Positions 5,475-8,481 of a stretch of DNA of 8,481 nt are shown piece after piece; within the stretch, counting starts at the first letter, position 1, and each line of letters opens with the position of its first letter. Source of the DNA: Planctomycetota bacterium (lineage in GTDB: Bacteria > Planctomycetota > SZUA-567); the NCBI GenBank assembly GCA_020860865.1, contig JAJBTL010000402.1:1-8481 (forward strand). The letters are read 5' to 3'. Position numbers and translations under genes: made by a program. The notes beneath the pieces were generated by a model, which saw only the letters and a program-made list of their open reading frames with translations, did no database searches and was not told where the DNA came from.

Positions 5475-7664
5475 TTACCCGGCGTCCGGCGCGTCCGGTT
5501 TTGTTTCCTTCTTTTTTCTGGGCGTTCGTTTTTTCTTCGGCGTGGCCGACGGCTCTCCGGTCGCGTCGCCGCTTTGTTCTAGGGCGGCGCGTTTTTCCGC
5601 CTTTTTCTTTCGGCCTTCGGCGGCGCGTTGTTTGCCGGTTTTCGGGAACCGGCTCCGGCGCGGCGTTTTGCCGCCTTCGTAGGAGATGGGCGCCTTCAGT
5701 TCGATAAGGCGGTCGCGGAGGCGGGCGGCGTCTTCGTAGCGCATTTCGCCGGCGGCCTGTTCCATCTCGATTTGGAGGAGGCGGATTTCCTCTTCCGGCG
5801 TAATGCCGCCGGTCTTGACCGTTCCGCCAAGGGCAGGGACATAGACGGAACCTTCGTCGCTGGAACTGAAAAATTCTTCGAGGCCGGTCTCAAGGGATCG
5901 TGATACCGTCGTCGGCGTGATGCCGTGTTTTTCATTGAAGGCAATCTGCGTTTCCCGGCGCCGGGACGTTTCGTCCATCGTCTTCCGCATGGCGTCGGTG
6001 ATGCGGTCGGCGTAGAGGATGACGCGGCCCTCCGTGTTCCGGGCGCAGCGGCCGATTATCTGGATAAGGCTGGTGGCGTTCCTGAGGAAGCCTTCCTTGT
6101 CCGCGTCCAGGATAACGACGAGAGCCACCTCCGGGAGGTCGAGGCCTTCACGAAGGAGGTTCACGCCGATAAGGGCGTCGTAGGCGCCGGTTCGGAGGTC
6201 ACGAAGAATTTCCACCCGGTCCAATGTGTGGACATCGGAGTGGAGGTAGGTCGTTTTTAGACCGTGCTCCCGGCAATACGTGTCGAGGTCTTCGGCCAGC
6301 CGTTTCGTCAGGGTCGTAATGAGGGCGCGTTCGCCGCGCTCGGCCCGGGCCTTGACCTCTTCCATGATGTCCGGCACCTGGCCCTTGGTCGGGCGGACCT
6401 CGACCGGCGGGTCGATAAGGCCGGTCGGGCGGACGAGGAGTTCGACCGGTTCGCCGGACTGTTCCAGTTCATACACCGCCGGCGTCGCCGAGACGTAGAC
6501 AATCTGCGGGCGGATTTCCTGAAATTCGTCCCACTTCAGCGGGCGGTTGTCCAACGCCGACGGCAGGCGGAAGCCGTGTTCGACAAGCACCTTTTTCCGC
6601 GCCTGGTCGCCGTTGTACATGCCCCTGACCTGCGGCAGGGTGGCGTGGGACTCGTCGACGATGAGGAGCCAGTCCTTGTCCGGGAAATAGTCGAACAGGC
6701 AGGCCGGACGTTCGCCGGGAGCGCGGCCGTCGAAGTGACGGGAATAGTTTTCGATGCCCTTGCAGTAGCCGATTTCCTCGATCATTTCGAGATCATACTT
6801 GGTCCGGCTCTCGAGGCGCTGGGCTTCGAGGAGGCGGCCTTTCGACTTGAAGACGGACAACTGCTCCTCCAATTCCGCCGTGATGCCTTCCACCGCCCGG
6901 GCCGACGCCTCCTCGGACAGGACGAAGTGGGTCGCCGGGAAAATGGCCCGGTGGTTGTAGCGCATGAGGACTTCGCCGGTTAGCGGGTCGAACTCGTTAA
7001 TCTCCTCCACCGTTTCCCCGAACATTTCGACGCGGATGGCAGTCTGCATATAGGCTGGCCAGACGTCGATGGCGTCGCCACGGACGCGGAAGGTGCCGCG
7101 CTGGAAGTCGAAGTCGTTCCGCTGGTACTCCATCCGGACCAGGCGGGTGAGGAACTCGCGGCGGTCGACATCATCGCCGAGTTGCAGGGTGAGGGCGATT
7201 TCCTGGTACTCCTGCGGCCGGCCGAGGCCGTAGATGCACGAGACAGAGGCGACGACGATGACGTCCCTCCGGGTTAGGAGGGCGGAGGTGGCGGAGAGCC
7301 GGAGCCGTTCCAGATCGTCATTGATGGACGCGTCTTTTTCAATATAGGCGTCGGTCTGCGGTATATATGCTTCGGGCTGGTAGTAGTCGTAGTAGGAGAC
7401 GAAGTACTCGACAGCGTTCTTCGGGAAGAACTGGCGAAATTCCGAATACAACTGCGCCGTCAGCGTCTTGTTGTGGGACAGGATAAGGGTCGGCTTCTCG
7501 GTCCGGGCGATGACGTTCGCCATGACGAAGGTCTTGCCGGAGCCGGTGACGCCGAGAAGGGTCTGGCTCGGCTTGCCGTCGAGAACGCCTTTCGTGAGGC
7601 GGTCGATGGCATCCGGCTGTTGGCCGGCCGGCGCGAAGTCCGAGTTAAGGGTAAAAAGTGACAT
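5475..7664 (-). CDS. uvrB: UvrABC excinuclease subunit B, 729 aa
   Basis: UvrB takes damaged DNA from UvrA, verifies the lesion with its beta-hairpin and recruits UvrC for incision in nucleotide excision repair in the cytoplasm. In order, the protein shows FAPAGQQPDAI (Q-motif region, 10-20), Walker A GVTGSGKT (38-45), the beta-hairpin around YYDYYQPEAYIPQ (91-103), Walker B/DESH (337-340), VSATP (391-395), LLREGLDLPEV (503-513), LDADKEGFLR (519-528), motif VI QIIGRCARN (535-543) and a UVR domain (about 622-657) that contacts UvrC. Most UvrBs have GDQP and QTIGRAARN; here GQQP and QIIGRCARN are seen. After the UVR domain there is a 70-residue tail rich in Lys, Arg and Ala that makes it longer than the usual 660-680 residues. 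The ATG at 7664 matches the typical MSxFxLxSxFxPAG start, although its ribosome site is weak (GTGAAG). It lies 195 bp after cmk on the same strand and ends before a strong terminator. Confidence 0.98.
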   Translation of the reverse strand: MSLFTLNSDFAPAGQQPDAIDRLTKGVLDGKPSQTLLGVTGSGKTFVMANVIARTEKPTLILSHNKTLTAQLYSEFRQFFPKNAVEYFVSYYDYYQPEAYIPQTDAYIEKDASINDDLERLRLSATSALLTRRDVIVVASVSCIYGLGRPQEYQEIALTLQLGDDVDRREFLTRLVRMEYQRNDFDFQRGTFRVRGDAIDVWPAYMQTAIRVEMFGETVEEINEFDPLTGEVLMRYNHRAIFPATHFVLSEEASARAVEGITAELEEQLSVFKSKGRLLEAQRLESRTKYDLEMIEEIGYCKGIENYSRHFDGRAPGERPACLFDYFPDKDWLLIVDESHATLPQVRGMYNGDQARKKVLVEHGFRLPSALDNRPLKWDEFQEIRPQIVYVSATPAVYELEQSGEPVELLVRPTGLIDPPVEVRPTKGQVPDIMEEVKARAERGERALITTLTKRLAEDLDTYCREHGLKTTYLHSDVHTLDRVEILRDLRTGAYDALIGVNLLREGLDLPEVALVVILDADKEGFLRNATSLIQIIGRCARNTEGRVILYADRITDAMRKTMDETSRRRETQIAFNEKHGITPTTVSRSLETGLEEFFSSSDEGSVYVPALGGTVKTGGITPEEEIRLLQIEMEQAAGEMRYEDAARLRDRLIELKAPISYEGGKTPRRSRFPKTGKQRAAEGRKKKAEKRAALEQSGDATGEPSATPKKKRTPRKKKETKPDAPDAG

Positions 7665-7859
7665 GCGGCTTCACTTTCATGCAGGAGGATACTGTCCCGT
7701 CGAGCATTCCACACGCTCTCGCTGTCCAAGGTCATACAAAACCAAATGCCGCCTTGATCAAGGCGACCACTCCGGTGAAGCCACCGGCTGGATTGATGAC
7801 AGCGGCCGATTATGAATCCGACCGCGCTCGAACAGTCGTTTCGGGAGGACGGGAATCCG
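7665..7859 (-). promoter_or_regulatory. uvrB upstream region with two palindromes
   Basis: The 195-bp spacer between cmk and uvrB holds a perfect 14-bp palindrome, GCCTTGATCAAGGC (7751-7764), and a perfect 6-bp hairpin, CCGGTG-AAGC-CACCGG (7772-7787). CGAACAGTCGTTTC (7829-7842) resembles the Gram-positive-type LexA box CGAAC-N4-GTTYG at most positions, but it lies 165 nt from uvrB and 18-30 nt from the cmk stop. On the minus strand TTGATC (7761-7756) and TATGAC (7736-7731) could be -35 and -10 with a long 19-nt spacer. A uvrB promoter here is plausible, since no terminator-like U tract follows cmk, but none of these sites is certain. Confidence 0.35.
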
Positions 7860-8481
7860 TCATTGCATCCTGTCAAGAATTGCCGCCACCACCTCGTCCG
7901 GACGCATGTCGCTCGGGTCGAGATAATGGATGCCGTTCCAGGCCAACGCCCGGTCGCGGGCTTCCTTCATCGGGCCGACTTGGTAGTCGGAGGCGTCCCG
8001 CATGTTGATGTCGGCGAGGATGTCCCCGAGGTCGACGTCCCGGCCGGCGGCAAGCATTTCGGCGTGGCGTCGGCCGGCCCGCGCTTCCGGGCTGGCGGTG
8101 AGGAAAAACTTCCACCGGGCCGCCGGCAACACCACCGTCGTGATGTCCCGGCCCTCCATGACTACCGGCCGGGACCGGCACATCTCCTGCTGCCGCCGGA
8201 CCATCTGGTCCCGGATGGCCGGGACGCGGGCGGCGAATTTAACATTTTGGGACACTTCCGGGCTCCGGATTTCCCGGGACACGTCTTCGCCGTCCAGAAG
8301 GATGCGGGTACCGGTGGCGTCGAAGGCGATGTCGGAACTTTCCGCCACCCGGAGCATGGCATCCGGGTCGTCAAGGGTGACGCGTTGGCGGAGTGCCGTT
8401 AGGGCGACGGCCCGGTGCAGGGCGGCGGTGTCGGCGGAGCGGAATCCCCGGGCGGCGGCGATGCGTTTCGCGACGCGTGAT
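7860..8481 (-). CDS. cmk: Cytidylate kinase, N-terminus outside window
   Basis: CMK phosphorylates CMP and dCMP with ATP, feeding pyrimidine nucleotide synthesis in the cytoplasm. The visible 206 residues start just after the expected P-loop with SRVAKRIAAARGF, consistent with the GKS-xVAK region. They then show SADTAALHRAVALTALRQ (usual DTGAMYRAVA), LDGEDVSREIRSPEVSQNV (usual NGEDVTxxIRTPEVS), VVMEGRDITTVVLP (usual DGRDIGTVVFP) and KFFLTASPEARAGRR, all in order. The C-terminal lid differs: RDASDYQVGPMKEA stands where RDxxDxxRxxAPLxxA is common, so the second substrate-binding arginine is replaced and the loop appears two residues shorter. The end LDPSDMRPDEVVAAILDRM matches the usual IDTS...EEVV helix. 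About 15 N-terminal residues, including the Walker A, are missing from the window. It probably shares transcription with or lies upstream of uvrB. Confidence 0.9.
   Translation of the reverse strand, partial: SRVAKRIAAARGFRSADTAALHRAVALTALRQRVTLDDPDAMLRVAESSDIAFDATGTRILLDGEDVSREIRSPEVSQNVKFAARVPAIRDQMVRRQQEMCRSRPVVMEGRDITTVVLPAARWKFFLTASPEARAGRRHAEMLAAGRDVDLGDILADINMRDASDYQVGPMKEARDRALAWNGIHYLDPSDMRPDEVVAAILDRMQ

Noticed and set aside
6264..6983. 239-codon open frame on the plus strand
   Set aside because: It is the antisense of uvrB, with low-complexity composition typical of the complementary frame of a GC-rich gene.

Overview
The window is GC-rich bacterial chromosome. It joins a redox locus and two housekeeping genes on either side of a patch that looks phage-derived. 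No rRNA or tRNA gene, CRISPR array or transposase gene was found. The phylum cannot be read from the sequence. A DUF362 gene followed by a long membrane polyferredoxin suggests an anaerobe or facultative anaerobe, and groups such as the PVC superphylum are compatible, but that is only a guess.

Left part (1-1859, plus strand): the last 85 codons of a DUF362-family gene are followed by a 475-residue membrane protein built like NapH fused to NapG, with six cysteine clusters for [4Fe-4S] centres. The two genes are separated by a 148-bp element with 12-bp perfect terminal inverted repeats ending in TA. It looks like a MITE of the IS630/Tc1 type, and its insertion replaced the upstream stop codon with another stop codon.

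Middle part (1860-5344): on the plus strand there are an 83-residue protein with a phage-type FxxRC...FP...QRxAICYSxW motif, a 58-residue zinc ribbon, a doubtful 30-codon ORF, and a secreted 150-residue protein with an N-terminal cysteine cluster. A bidirectional terminator separates these from a minus-strand tail-fibre/tailspike-like gene (5157-3284). That gene is broken by a one-base deletion, which an internal 73-residue duplication places at a short C run near 4367-4369. Its leader (5250-5158) can fold into a nested hairpin whose closing stem contains the Shine-Dalgarno sequence. The C-terminal half of the gene is visibly poorer in GC than its neighbours. No other virion or integrase gene is visible, so this is probably a phage relic or an orphan fibre locus.

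Right part (5345-8481, minus strand): cmk (cytidylate kinase, N-terminus outside the window), then a 195-bp spacer with palindromes, then uvrB (nucleotide excision repair, with a 70-residue basic tail), closed by a strong rho-independent terminator at 5386-5345. The terminator separates uvrB from the fibre gene downstream on the same strand.
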